NCBI GenBank assembly: GCA_014529385.2
Contig: CM043943.1
Coordinates: 99,940,355-100,004,354 of the forward strand
Origin: Adiantum capillus-veneris
Taxonomy: Eukaryota; Streptophyta; Polypodiopsida; Polypodiales; Pteridaceae
DNA: 64,000 nucleotides
Direction: 5' to 3'
Part shown: in pieces, positions 10,559-23,800 of the stretch
Position numbering within the stretch: position 1 is the stretch's first letter
Layout: every line of letters begins with the position of its first letter
The notes under the pieces: model-generated
What the model saw: the letters and a program-made list of their open reading frames with translations, nothing else
Database searches by the model: none
What the model was told of the DNA's origin: nothing
Program-made: the position numbers and the translations under genes

Positions 10559-11569
10559 ACGTCATAGACTAGAATCCCTTTCCCCGGTCATGCAAAATTA
10601 TAATGCATACAAAGATTTGTTTAAAAATCCCTCTAGAAAGAGTGAGACTAGTCTTTCCTCGGTTGGAATCTCCAACTCCGGGCATCTGTTGATGTATTGC
10701 CTCATTGGACTCACACTATCTCTATCAATTTATCCTTGTTTCTATTTGAAACTATAGATTTGTGCCATAGTGCTATGTTTTATGCCCACTTTAGAACATG
10801 TAGCAAAAAATCTCATGGCCAAAGTTGGCAAGTCAATGATCGATCTAGGAGGTATGGTCTAGAAACAAGTCAAGGCTTTGCCTTCCAAGGTCATCCAAAA
10901 TCCCTCAAACTCTGAATGGAAATTGGTTATGTGCTCAACTTTCAAAATTTGACTTAAGCTGGTTAAATGGTCATATGGGTTCCCTGTCCTGCTATACTTT
11001 TTAACCCAGTTCTGGAAATTTGTTTTTCTGACTCTACAAATATGTTCAACCCCCATTCTCTCCCTTCGAGCCAATTTCTCTCACATTAATCCCTCAAACC
11101 AGTTGTTTGGTAAGTGTGACTCATGTGGACCTCTTCTTGTCCTCATGTCACCCATTTCTCCCCTATTATATGTGGTTTCATCCTTTCTTTCTCTGTTGAG
11201 ACCATTGAGGTGACTACACCTTGCTGTGCTTCCTCGTTGGTTGGTCATGTTGTCATAAGATCTAGCATTTGGATCCACATCCTGATCAATTTCCTGTGCC
11301 ATTTTCATGATTACTTCACGGATTGAGTGTCCTTGATACTTGGTTTGTCCAATCTCCTTTGGAGCCATCGTGGCAAAATTAATGTCGTAACAATCACTAA
11401 ATAGATGAGCGGAAAGTTTTGCTAGTCTCTTTTCCATGATTTTAAAAATGTACACAATTTTCAAGGGCTTCATGGGTAATCCATACCAAATCCTTAATAT
11501 TGTTTTCTTCCCAGCAATAAACTCCAAGTCTTGGGTTATCAGTGGGGATGCATCTTCTTGGTTTAGCAC
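10559..11569 (-). pseudogene. Ty3/gypsy-type gag remnant
   Basis: One minus-strand frame with several in-frame stops (for example between 11081 and 11074, at about 10857, and twice near 10720-10740) keeps the order of a gypsy capsid gag: TGNPYDHLTSLSQ, then FEGFWMTLEGKALTCF, then MRQYINRCPELEIPTEERLV and SLFLEGF. This is the typical pattern of a conserved GTGDP-like loop, a hydrophobic L.G.AL.W-like helix and a terminal Y..R...E helix. An upstream Arg-rich stretch (TYNRGEMGDMRTRRG) precedes it. It lies inside the minus-strand element whose LTR is at 13649-16662. Confidence 0.7.
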
Positions 11570-13627
11570 TTATTAGCTCATACCCTTTCAATTCTAACAC
11601 TGGAGGTCCTTCCTTTACAGCCTTATCTGGTATTAGAGTATCAACCTCTAATCCCCATTTATCCACAGAATCAGGGTCTTGTATCTTGCGATAATGTACT
11701 CCATTTTGGTCTACATATAGGTCATCCTATTTTTTGGGCCTAACATCCTCTTCAAAATCAATGGCATGGGCGTCTATCCTCACTGCAAACTCCTCATTTG
11801 GGTCCAAATAAATTTGGGCTTGATTTTGAGAGAGGTCCTAGTTCCTGATTGCATAAAAAAAGAAGACATTTCTGAGCTTGAATTGGAGTAAGTGTTTGGA
11901 ACTTATTCTGTAATGTTTTTAATGGTCTTCCTTTTTTTACACTCTCTTCTGTGGACGCTTTGCTCCTATTCTCTCCTAAGTCAATCCAATTTTCTAAAAC
12001 TCTACCAGACCTTAGGTTCACATATGAATTTGTGCAATTGGCTGGAAGCAGGATTTGGTGGAACAAGAAAAGGACCAAATGCTTTTCCACCTTATTGGTA
12101 CTAATGAAAAAGTAGGGACCGGTAAATTTTTTGTAGTTTGTGTCAAAACTTGTTGGATTTTGTTTTATTATGTTCTTCTTTCCAAGATGTATCCAATGAT
12201 ATACAATATGATAACTGATTTATTTTGGGACTTTGATAAATTGCATCGCAAAGATTTGTCAAAGGTATTGTTAAGGACAACCAATTTTGTGCTACCATCC
12301 CTTGCTTTCATCCAACGCAATTGAATTGGGACTTCAAACCTAGAGGGTTGTCTTGGTTTCAAGTGCAATGCTTTTGCCGTTTGCTCTCCTATCCTTCACA
12401 AAGTCGCAATTCCCTACATGACAACACTTAAAGCCATATGTGATTCCACAATTTGTCAATCAAAATATACAAATTTCCTCTTTCTAGTGTTCAATAGACC
12501 TTATGTGCAAAAATGGTGAAATTCTGCTCAATTTTATCTTAGGCTAATTGCACCTATCTATAGTGTCTATCTCAGCTATTATCACATAATTGGGGTTAAC
12601 AGAGCCTGTCAAAGTCAATCCTGGTGTCAAAAGGTCAGAAATGCTTTCCTGGTGGAAGATTTGTCTTCGATGCGCTTAAGATAAAAAATTCTCTATTTTC
12701 GCTTACTTTTTGTTATTGTGACTTGGAGTGGATTCTAAATGTGATTTCAAGCTTGTACAATGAATTTCACAAATTTTGGACAATTCTTCAATGTTTTATC
12801 ATTGTTTTTGATCCCCTAGCTTGATTTTCCATTTTTCTTGGTGTTTATATCCTTAGACAACTCCAAATTTGATGAAACTTGATCACGAGTTGTCTTATGG
12901 TCTAAATAGACCCTGTGAGTTGAAATTTTGGCAAAATACCATCTCTAGAGAGTTTTCTATCTTTGGTGCGCTTAAGATAATACTCTTCTAGATTTACACA
13001 TTTTTATCTTTTTCTTTACAGATTGATTTTCCAAAGTTTTAGGATTTATCCACACCATACTTTCAAGTTTTAGCCTGATTTGACTTTTCCTTGTTGATTT
13101 TCTCCGAAGTCTGTGGTTTTTTTCAATTTTGGGATTGACCAAGGGTTTAAGTGATCCAAATGTTTCCAAAACCAATGGGCATGGTCTAAACAAGTTGGTT
13201 TACCACCTTGAAAGTTCAGTTTCTCACTTTCAATCTTGAACCCCTCATCTATCTTAGACACACCTAAGATAAATCTAGCTATTTTTTTTCTAAGTGCCAC
13301 TCCAACTAGATGCAATTCTCAACTCCTATTGATCATAAAAAAATAATACAAAAGGTAAAAAGTACAACTTTGAGTCCGAATCTCTACTTCCTAGCTAAGT
13401 GATACCCTTACTGACCACTAATTAGTCTCAAGGATCTTTCACCTAATCCGTCAGGCTACAAAACTAAAGCTGTTGAGGTCCTTACCAAGCATCTCTACTC
13501 TCAAGCACCTCTTATCCATGATAAAGTCAAAAAATGTGTTTCTATAGCCAAAACTAGAGGAAGTAGTGGAAATTTGGGTGGAAATTCAAGTAAATGCTTT
13601 GGAACTTTCTCTAGTCTAGGTTGCTCA
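11570..13627 (-). other. Leader / 5' internal part of the decayed minus-strand gypsy element
   Basis: Short minus-strand frames (11666-11442, 12090-11794, 12368-12168) may be the N-terminal side of the gag polyprotein, but no domain is recognisable. Between 12640 and 13290, degenerate copies of GCGCTTAAGATAA-like sequence recur about every 297 bp (near 12668, 12964 and 13262) with similar pyrimidine-rich surroundings, suggesting an old tandem repeat. Confidence 0.4.
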
Positions 13628-13645
13628 TCCCCGATAACGATGCAA
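13628..13645 (-). other. Decayed primer-binding site (tRNA-Asp type) of the minus-strand gypsy element
   Basis: On the minus strand, TTGCATCGTTATCGGGGA lies three bases inside the LTR end. It matches the classic plant gypsy PBS (TGGCGCCGTTGCCGGGGA type) with mostly transition-type changes, as expected from cytosine deamination. Confidence 0.6.
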
Positions 13646-13648
13646 AAA

Positions 13649-16600
13649 TGTTGGCCGGCTACGAAGCCCTACCATATCAATGATAGAAAAGTGAGAACTA
13701 CATAAATAAAATTGTCAATCCGTGGGATGTAGCTGACCCGACTAGTGCATGGAGGCTACAAGAGATAGCTAATCTCTCGAAAAATCCAAGTCTAAAACTG
13801 CTCCTACCTATCTCAGTCTGAAATGTGTGTCAGACATCAAAAGCTACTTTCTTTACCGCAAACTTGTTCTAATGATTTAGTACAGATGTGAGTCTTGGAA
13901 TGCAGCCAAACTTTATGCCAAGCATGAACAGAGTATCCTTGACACTCCCGTGTACTCAGATATTATTTCTAACACTTGAAAAAATGCCGCATAAGATAAA
14001 CAACCTATTTTAGGTTAGTCACTTTTGGACTCGAAAGCACTTTATAGCTTCCTCTAGGCATGCTCTACCTATTCCTAAGGTCAAAAACTAGTTCTGGTGC
14101 GTGTTTGGTGCTTAGGGAGAAAAATCATCTTGAAGATAGCACAACTAAAATCACACTTTCATTGCTAGAAATTTACATTAACTTTTCACCAATGCATTGG
14201 TATGCTCAGAATAGCAATGCCATGCTGTATGAGAGAGACACAAATATTCAAAGAAAATAGTAGACTCACATTGAGCTTATATAGCAAACCTTTCCTTTCA
14301 TTGTCCAAAAATATAGGTTTTTAATTACAGAGGTTAGTTTTTATACCTTGGCCAAGGTTCAAAGAATGGATTTCTAGCTATTTGGGCTTAATTCAACACT
14401 TATAAACTACATATGGTTACAACTTGGATGCCCTCAACCCCTTTAGCCTCATTCTTGACAATCAATAGTATTACAATGACTTTGGACTTTGTGAGATTTT
14501 TCAGTGTTACAAAGGGATTTCATACATTCAAATGGCTCTAAAAATGAGTGGCACCCCCTTTGATGCTTTTTCTCTTGCAATTGAGCATCTAGAATTGTCA
14601 CTTCCATGAAGCTATCCCCTTTCTCCCCCCCATATTGTAATTCAAAAACAAATTTGAAAGAATAAAAACTTGAAAAGAATAATGCATATGCTCTTTAGGA
14701 TGATCTTTGCTCTAGTGTGGACCATGAATTGCAAACATAGAACTTTAAAGTGCACCAACTTACAATCATAAACTTATTTTAAGTGATTATGCAAGAGTCA
14801 ATGCTTGATTGTGTAAGAGTAGAACCCTTCAATGAATGGTAGTGCAAGAGTGAAAATGTGACATTCTTAACAGTGGACATGTTACTGTAGTGAGAAATGC
14901 ACATGCAATGAAGTAGGAATGAATACAAATTTCTTCTTTGAGATGGGATCTAGGCATATTTGGCTATGATGTAGAGGATTATTTTTGTAGCTAGGAGAGG
15001 TTTAAGGATTCGGGGTTTTCCAATTGAGAAGAGGGAAAAAATACTCTTTCAAAGAAAAATCCTTTAGCTATGATAAAATTTCTCTTCAAAAACTCAACTC
15101 CCTCTTGAGAGAAATATATATTAGTTTAATCATGTCACTAAAACTTTTACACACTTAATTTATGAAAAATCAAGAAAAAGTTGTGGGCCTTTCATGAGAG
15201 CATTTCTTTTGGAGAAATTACAATTCCTCATTTTGAAAATAAGGTTAGTTCCAAAATTTCCAATAATTAGTTGCCTTTGATTTATGGCATTACTTTTGGA
15301 AGAGTAATCTAGGTAATAGTATAAGAAAACTTAAAAATAAGTAAAATAATTTCTGCAGAAGATTAAGGGATGCTTAAGGATATTAGTCACCATTCAATCA
15401 TAACATACTATTTAGGTAAATATGATCTCTAGTCACCTATGGTTACAGAGAGTGCTTTCTATACTCTCTATGTCATATTATTCTGGTAATCTAAGAAACT
15501 TAAAATAATGGAACTTGAAATATTTAGATAATTATGACTTCCAGTCACCTATGGTTAAAGAGAGTTCTTTCTACTCTTTCTATGCCATACTAGTGCGGTA
15601 GTCTAAGAAACTTGAAATAATGGAGCTTGAAATAACATCATGCTTAGTTGTTAGCAACATGGTTAGTTATGATTAGTAGTGAACCATACTAGAAGGAACA
15701 ACAAAGTTAAGAAGTTATTTCTTCTCACCAAGAAAGCAAGGGAAATGATTACTTAGGAAAATATGAGAGCTTAAGCAAGAATTTAAGTAAGAAAAAAGTA
15801 AATCACTTTCAAGAAAGTTTAATAGCATAAAGAGAACAAGAAAATATTACCTTGATGTGTATATGGTAGAGTCTTCTCCTTGATTTGGGAGAGTATCCAA
15901 GAAGTGTGGTTATGTAATTGGCTTCTTCCCTCTTCACTTCACTTGAAGGGAACCAATCTGGCTACTTGGAATTAGAGAATGGCAAGAGGCAAAGAGAATT
16001 CAAGCTATGGAAATCTTGAAAACTAGGAGAGAGGAGAGGGAGAGGATAATGGGAAGAAGAAGGTCAAGTTTTGACAACCTTGATTAGGGTTTTGGACATG
16101 GATTCTCTTGAAGAGTGTGCGTGTGTGTGTGTGTAGGAGGTGTGTGTGAAAGAGGGTTGGCTATGGATTTCTCAAGCTTACTCTCAAGTTTGCACCTTGA
16201 GAAAATGAAGGAGAAATTTGTAAAATGAGAAGAGAACGTCTCTTTTTATGGCCATTTTATATCAGTGCCTTCACTTATCTTGACAGCTTATCTTCTTTAT
16301 TGATAAGTTCATTTTACTTATCTTGCCTTTCAAAACTTCTTCAACAGGCTACTTAATCACCTCATCCTTATTCTTAGCTTCCCTTTTTTTTTTCTTTTCC
16401 TTTTTTATTATCTTTTTTTCCCTTTTTTCCTTGTCTTTTTCTTTAAGCTAGTTTTGTCAAAATGAAGAGATAATTTTCCATGCATTGGTTATGTTCATGT
16501 TCCCATGGTGTAAACAGAAAGCGTCTCGCAAGTAGACTAGGGTGCTTGGATTTACCTCAAATTATTATTATTTTATTTTTCATTTTCTTCTTTTAAGTCA

Positions 16601-16662
16601 GTGGCTTAGATGTGTTGGCCTTGCGTAAGGGCTAGTAGAAGACCCTTACAAAATCCCCAACA
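13649..16662 (-). repeat. ~3.0 kb LTR of a decayed gypsy-type element
   Basis: On the + strand the segment starts TGTTGGCCGG and ends ATCCCCAACA, an inverted TGTTGG/CCAACA terminus. It is bounded on the inner side by the decayed PBS. No second LTR copy is visible in the window, so the boundaries rest on termini and PBS position only. The outer 0.4 kb (about 16230-16250) has CATAAAAAGAGACG on the minus strand, a possible TATA region. The LTR carries an internal 112 bp duplication. No coding frame of note is present. Confidence 0.55.
15412..15638. repeat. Two-copy ~112 bp tandem duplication
   Basis: CAGTCACCTATGGTTA-type sequence, CTTTCTA and GTCTAAGAAACTT, then AATAATGGA and CTTGAAATA, occur twice in order (units from about 15412 and 15524). 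The copies are about 85% alike by eye. Confidence 0.8.
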
Positions 16663-17399
16663 AAAGGAAAGAGATGTCCTTCCTTGAGACAATAAAGGAA
16701 GGTGGTAAATCTTCATCCGCAAGTTACACCTTGTTAGCGGGTCCCCGCAATGGATGTTTGCAGCATAGCTATCTAGCACTAATATATGTCAATACTCAAG
16801 GAAGCGACTCGGGATGGGGCACGAAGACTCTTTGAGGTTGTCAATCTCAAGAAGTGAACCTATGAAACTATACATCGACTACTATAGAAAATCTATCACT
16901 CTCTAGTCCGAAAATCTACCTATGTTCAGTCTCACCGCTCTACGTCATCACACCTTTTCGACATCTAAACAGAGTCAGATTACATTGAAACGTAAGGAGG
17001 AGTATTACAACACCTAAGGGCATAATCCTACCAAGTTTTGTAGTCATCATAGGAGGTACCAGAATCACAATCATCCCAAAAAATGTGCATAAAACTACAA
17101 CACAACTATTCAGAAAGATAGCTCTATGGATTAGAAACACTCTCATAAGACCATATTAGGTAAAGTGGGAAAATCCCAATTCCCAGGCTGGACAACTTTC
17201 AATATATCATGTACAAAATATCGAGATTTTGTCAAAAAATTGAGTTTTCTTAAGGTCTCATTCCACTTTATGCACATACAATACACAATGAAAACAACTA
17301 AAATTCCATGGTTTCAATAAATTGGATTATTAGGAGACGAGTATATTGCATCCATTATCGTTGTCTATGTTGTAATGTCCTACCTACAACTTATCTCAA
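16663..17399. other. No gene seen
   Basis: AT-rich unique-looking sequence between the LTR-like segment and the satellite. I find no coding frame, repeat or RNA gene that I can support. Confidence 0.5.
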
Positions 17400-19080
17400 C
17401 ATGGAGAGCTTGGTTTCTAGATCCACCACTTGTCCAAGTTATTGTAAAAGTGACTCAAGGTTCACAACTTGTGAAAGCAAGGATCCATTGAGGAATACAA
17501 TCCTCTTGGCTATGTTTCCTTAATTTATTGCATGTGGCATTCAAGCAAGGTCCACTTCTAATCTAGAACTTCTTAATTTGAAGCATGGGACATACATAAA
17601 ATATGTAGCATATGCTCTATTGCCTCATAGGAAGGCTGGTTTCAAGGTGCACTTATCCAAGCTAGCCTATCTTGGAGAAATGATGGAGCTTGCTTATCTC
17701 CTTGTTTCAATGGAGACTAGCTTAAACAAGTGGTGGACCTTTGCTTCTCTCTATGTTTCAATAGAGTTAGCTTGGACAAGTGGTGACCCAGGAACAAAAA
17801 CCCCATGTAAAACATATCATGGGTATTCCAAGTGATTAGAAAGATTACCATTTAAGATATAACCTTATAGGTTGGACAACTGGAGCCTAGCTTGGAGAAA
17901 TGGTGGACCTTTGATTCTCTCCATGTTTCAATGGAGCCTATCTTGGAGAAATGGTGGAGCTTGCTTCTTTCCATGTTTCAATGGAGCCTAGCTTGGGCAA
18001 TTGGTGGACCTTTGCTTCTCTCTATGTTTCAATAGAGTTATCTTAGACACGTGGTGGATCTTCAAACTAAACCATTACTATCAATGTTTCCTAGCTTGGA
18101 CAAGTGGTGGAGTGTTTCTCCTCTCCATGTTTCAATGGAGGTTAGCTTGGACAAGTGTTGGAGCTTAAAACAAAAACCCCATGTACAACATAGCATGGAT
18201 TTTCTAGATTTCAATGAAGTCTAGCTTTAACAAATGGTAGAGCTTTCCTTCATCCATGTTTCAATGAAACAAGCTTGGACAAGTGGTGGACCTTGTAACA
18301 AACCCCCCCATGTACAACATATCATTGGTTTTCTAAGTGATGGGAAGGAATACCATTCAAGATTAAAATTATAGCTTGGATAATTAGTTGACCTTAAAAC
18401 CAAATTCGTCATAATACAACGAAATATAGGTCAGCCAATTCCTAAATCTTGATACCAAACCTCCCATGCTATTATAGATAATATATTGGATAAGTGGTGG
18501 ACCTTTTATTATTTTCCCATGCCTAGTTTAGACAACCGGTACACTTTGCAGCTCTAACGGCTGGACGAGTGGTGGAGCCTTCTTTCTATCCATGTTTTAA
18601 TGGATCCTAGCATGGAAAAGTGGTGGACCTTGGAAAAAAGCTTCCATGTAAAAATGAGGTTTTCCATGTTTTAATGGAACCTATCTTGGACAAATGGTGA
18701 AGCTTGCTTCTCTCCATGCTGATTTTGGAACTACCTTAGACAAGTAGTGGAGCTTTGCTTTTCTACTCTTCATAATACAATGACGTATAGGCTGGTTACA
18801 TGGTGTGAGTCTTAAGGCCAAACCTCCCATTTTACTAGAGATGATAGGTTGGACAAGTGGATCAACCTTCTATCATTTCTCCATGACTATATTAGACAAT
18901 TAGTAGACCTAGCATCTCTCTATGTTGTCTAGAGATGAGCTTGGACAAGTGATGGACCCTGCTTCTCTCTTCCCTTGGTTTACTAGTTTGAAGACTCATT
19001 ATATATACTTTCTTAGATCTAGCTTGAACAAGTGGTGGACCTTGTATCCACAGTCTTAATCCATTACAAGAAAGTAAATG
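17400..19080 (+). repeat. Complex satellite array, plus orientation (first block)
   Basis: The core GGACAAGTGGTGGACCTT recurs about every 50-55 bp, separated by CTTCTCTCCATGTTTCAATGGAGCCTAGCTT-type spacers that diverge between copies. A short stretch at about 17410-17560 is in the opposite orientation (TCCACCACTTGTCC). Copies here are more diverged than at 20.9-24.3 kb, and the block ends in a variant (18780-19020) that is repeated at 28386-28626. Confidence 0.9.
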
Positions 19081-19870
19081 AAAAAATAACATAGGAATCT
19101 TGGTTTGAAGGTCAAGAAATTAGGTTCCAAATGCACATAATAATATATTTTCCACCCATAAGAAAAGAAAGTTAAATACGTTATTTCATACTAAATTGAC
19201 AAAGGTAACGTCCAAGAATTCTAGCTTTGCATCTTTTTAGATCTAAACCTTCATCAAGGCAGCATGCATGTATACATCAACTTTCAAGCCATTCAAGAAT
19301 ACATGCACTTAGATTCCATAGTTTTTTTTTCGAAGCCTTTTAGGTTCTAAAACTCTTTTACATAAAGGGTGTAATGATAAAATTCTTGAAGCAAACATTT
19401 GTGCCCAAGAAAAAGATCCCTCTCACATATTTAAAGTCCATGAATTCTCTAATCCACACTTACAAGTTTTATTATGACATCAAACATCAATTCTCTCCTA
19501 GTTACAAGTAAATGCAACCTCGAGATGAATTGACAAAAAATGAATCTCTTTTACTATATGATCCAACATAGGGCCCAATCAAATAAAAAATGAGTCCCCG
19601 AAAATTTGGGTGCACTCTAGCAATACATTAGAGTCCCCTTAAAATAGGATGCACTCCAATAGTACATTGAAGTCCTCTTAGAGTAGGGTGCACTCTATTG
19701 AAGTGTTCATAAAATTGACACACCTTTGTTTTTTTTTTAAAAGACTATATCAAATTATACAAATGTTGAAAGATACACACTAGAATAAAGAAAGCATCTT
19801 ATGGCCATATTTATTCAATGCTTTCGTGTTGACAAGTATACACCAAGGACATAATTTGTCTCAGAATCAC
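19081..19870. other. Non-satellite spacer with a ~39 bp three-copy minisatellite
   Basis: The only structure is at about 19591-19705, where GAGTCC, then GGTGCACTCT, then ATACAT-like units recur three times at ~39 bp. The rest is AT-rich, and I see no gene. Confidence 0.6.
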
Positions 19871-19874
19871 TGTA

Positions 19875-20570
19875 CTAATTTACACTTGTTTTGTATGTAT
19901 AGAATCTCTTATCTCTTGCATACAACCATCCTACCAACCATGGCATTATTGTTCTCTGCAAGAAGTTTTGAAGTTGCTCGGAAGTTTGCCTCCACATCTT
20001 TGGAAATATAAGATATGTCCCTCGCATGTTCCACATCACCCTATATGGAGTGTCATCAAAACTTAAGGTATTGTTTGCATCCAAATCCTCAAATATCTTC
20101 CAAATATCACTCAAATTTTTGTGATAAACCCTTGTAAATCCTAACATGATATTTGGAATTTAGAACTTTTTGTTACTCATAAACACCTTGAACTTGGTAT
20201 ACTACTCAGGAAAACATTTTTGTGTGATGCGTTATACCCTTGTTAAGTTATAGCAACTCTATATCCATAGCTCAAAGTATTCAGCACAAAAATCCAAAAA
20301 ACTTTGTGCGTCTCATCACACCACATGATAAAATTCATCTTTATCCTCCACAAGTCGCATGTGTTGAGCCCAAGCTGGCATATAATCTCCATGTTTCATT
20401 TCAATTGTCTTGAGAAGTAACCCCTCTAGATCCAAGATAAGTACTCTTTTGATGTCCTTGAAAGCAAGTGGTAGGTGATAAGGAGGTGGTTGATTCCTTG
20501 GACAAGGTCTTGGATGAGGTTGGATGGATAATTCAATAGTTTTCTTCAATTTATGCCAGCATATAGCCAA
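19875..20570 (-). pseudogene. FCP1/NLI-interacting-factor-type HAD phosphatase fragment, copy 1
   Basis: Minus-strand frames keep two parts of an FCP1-homology HAD phosphatase. The first has RVLILDLEGLLLK (motif I, with Glu where canonical members have Asp or Asn). The last has NTLSFDDTPYRVMW then GTYLIFPKMW, the acidic DD motif and its FP tail, followed by LQNFLQRTIMPWL. The middle (20150-20315) is split over all three frames with stops. No ATG opens the first frame; it starts at a TTG. Known members dephosphorylate Ser/Thr residues, for instance on the RNA polymerase II tail. This copy cannot make the whole domain. Undetected introns could explain part of the breakage. Confidence 0.7.
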
Positions 20571-20860
20571 TCCATTTTTTTGTAATGATTCTAAAATTAA
20601 AGAACAAGAACACTTAATGCAAACACAACAATAGACTTGAGTTTTACATTGTCTACCCTAAGGTTGTATTAGATACCAAAATCCATCTATGATCTACTCA
20701 TTAATAGAAAGAAAGTCAAATTAAAATCCTATCTCTTTTTTATGCTACACTCTCTCTTAGTCTCAATACCATGGAGTTCAACTAGACTTAGGTCAACTAA
20801 TAACTACTACTTGTTGTTAAAGATATGCTTGAAGTGCATAAGGCAATACTCTAGTGTAGA
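20571..20860. other. No gene seen
   Basis: AT-rich spacer between the phosphatase fragment and the next satellite block. Confidence 0.45.
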
Positions 20861-23800
20861 ATGGGTATTTAGGTCTCAAGGTCTACCACTTATCCAAGCA
20901 AATATCCATTTAGATATGGAAACCCAATTTTTCTTGATATAATGATATAGAGTGGACAAGTGGTGAATATTGAGACCCTTGGAACAAAACCCCCATGTAA
21001 AGCATGTCATGGGTATTACAAGTGGTGAGAAAAAATACCATTCATGATATAACCTTATAGGTTGGACAAGTGGTGGACCTTAACACCCAATTTCTCTTAA
21101 TATTATGACATAGAGTGAAAAAGTGGTGAATCGTGAGACCAAACCTACTAGGGATAATAGGTTGGACAAGTGGTTGACCTTGAATGTAAATGCCCCATGT
21201 ACAAAATATCATGGGTTTTGGGTATTTCAATGGAGCTTAGAATCTTGGAGACATGGTGGATCTTACTTCTCTCCATGTTTTAATGGAGCCTATCTAGGAG
21301 AAATGGTGGAGATTCCTTCTCTCCATGTTTCAATGGAGCCTAGCTTGGACAAGTCGTGGCCTTTGTTTGTCTCTATGTTTGAATATTGGTTAGCTTGGAC
21401 AAGTGGTGGATCTTGGAATGAAACTCCCATGTAAAACATATCATGGGCATTTCAAGTGGCGAGAAAGGATACCATTTAAGATATAACCTTATAGGCTGGA
21501 CAAGTGGTGGACCTTAACACATTGTTCTTATTAATATAATGTCATAGAGTATAAAAGTGGTGAATCTTGAAACCAAACCACTCATGCTACTAGGGATAAT
21601 AGGTTAAAAAAGTGGTGGGCCTTGAATGTAAACCCCCCTATGTACAAAGTATAATGGGTTTGGGTATTTCAATGGATCCTAGCATCTTGGAGACATGGTG
21701 GAGCTTACTTTTCTCCATGTTTCAATGGATCCTATCTTGGATAAATGGTGGAACATCATTCTCTCCATGTTTCAATGGAGCCTAGCTTGGACAAGTGGTG
21801 GACCTTTGTTTCTCTCTATGTTTCAATAGAGTTAGCTTGGACAAGTGGTGGACCTTGGAAAGAAACCCCATGGAAATCATGTCATGGGCATTACAAGTGA
21901 TGAGAAAAAATACCATTCAAGATATAACCTTGTAGGTTGGACAAGTGGTGGACCTTAACATATAATTCCTCTTAATATAATGACATAGAGTGGAAAAGTG
22001 GTGAATCATGAGACCAAACCTACTAGGGATAATAGGTTGGACAAGTGGTGGACCTTGAATGTAAATCCCCCATGTACAAAATATCATGGGTATTGGGTAT
22101 TTCAATGGAGCCTAGCATCTTGGAGACATGGTGGAGCTTACTTCTCTCCATGTTTCAATGGAGCCTATCTAGGAGAAATAGTGGAGGTTCCTTCTTTCCA
22201 TGTTTCAATGAGCCTAGCTTGGGCAAGTGGTGGACCTTTCTTTCTCTCTATGTTTGAATAGAGCTAGCTTGGACAAGTGTTCGACCTTGGAATAAAACCC
22301 CCATGTAAAACATATCATGGGCATTTCAAGTGGTGAGAAAGGATACCATTAAAGATATAACCTTATAGGCTAGGCAAGTGGTGGACCTTAACACATAGTT
22401 CTTCTTAATATAATGACATAGAGTGTACAAGTGGTGAATCTTGAGACCAAACCACTCGTTCTACTAGGGATAATAGGTTGGACAAGTGGTGGACCTTGAA
22501 TGTAAACCCCTCATGTACCAAATATTATGGATTTAGGGTATTTCAATGGAGCCTAGCTTGGAGACATGGTGGATATTACTTCTCTCAATGTTCAATGGAA
22601 CCTATCTTGGAGAAATGGTGGAGCATCCTTCTCTCCATGTTTCAATGGAGCGTATCTTGGACAAGTGGTGGACCTTTGCTTGTCTCTATGTTTCAATAGA
22701 ATTAGCTTGGACAGGTGGTGGATATTGGAACAAAACCCCTTTGTAAAACATAGCATGGGCATTACAAGTGATGAGAAAAAATATCATTGAAGATATAACC
22801 TTATAGGCTGGAAAAGTGGTGATGGACCTTGACAAGTTGTGAAGGATACCATTTAAGATATAACCTTATAGGTTGGACAAGTGGTGGACCTTAACACCCA
22901 ATTATCCTTAATATAATGACATAGAGTGGATAGGTGTTTAATCTTAAGACCAAACCACTCATGCTACTAGGTATAATAGGTTATACAAGTGATGGACCTT
23001 GAATGTAAACACCCCATGTACAAAATATCATGGTTTTAGGGTGTTTCAATGGAGCCTAGCATCTTGGAGACATGGTAGATCTTGATTCTCTCCATGTTTG
23101 AATGGCACCTATCTTGGAAAAATGATGGAGTTTACTTCTCTCCATGTTTCAATGGAGCCTAGCATTGACAAGTGGTGGACCTTTGCTTCTCTCTATTGTT
23201 TGAATAGAGCTAGCTTGGACAAGTGGTGGACCTTTTCTTCTCTCTATGTTTGAATAGAGTTAGCTTGGACAAGTGGTGGACCTTGGAATGAAACCCCCAT
23301 GTAAAACACATCATGGGCATTTCAAGTGGTGAGAAAGGATACCATACGTTAGATATACCCTTATAGGTTGGACAAGTGGTGGACCTTAACACATAGTTAT
23401 TCTTAATATAATGACATAGAGTGTACAAGTGTTGAATCTTGGGACCAAACCACTCATGCTACTAGGGATAATAGGTTAGACAAGTGGTGGGCCTTGAAAT
23501 AAAACCCCCCATGTACAGAATATAATGGGTTTAGGGTATTTAAATGGATCCTAGCTTGGAGACATGGTGGAGCTTGCTTCTCTCCATGTTTCAATGAAGC
23601 CTATCTTGGAGAAATGGTGGAGCATCCTTCTCTCCATGTTTCAATATAGCCTAGCTTGGACAAGTGGTGGACCTTTGGTTCTCTCTATGTTTCCATAGAG
23701 TTATCTTGGACAAGTGGTGGACATTGAAACAAAACCCCCATGTAAAACATATCATGGGTAGTTCCAGTTGTGAGAAAAATACCATTTAAGATATAACCTT

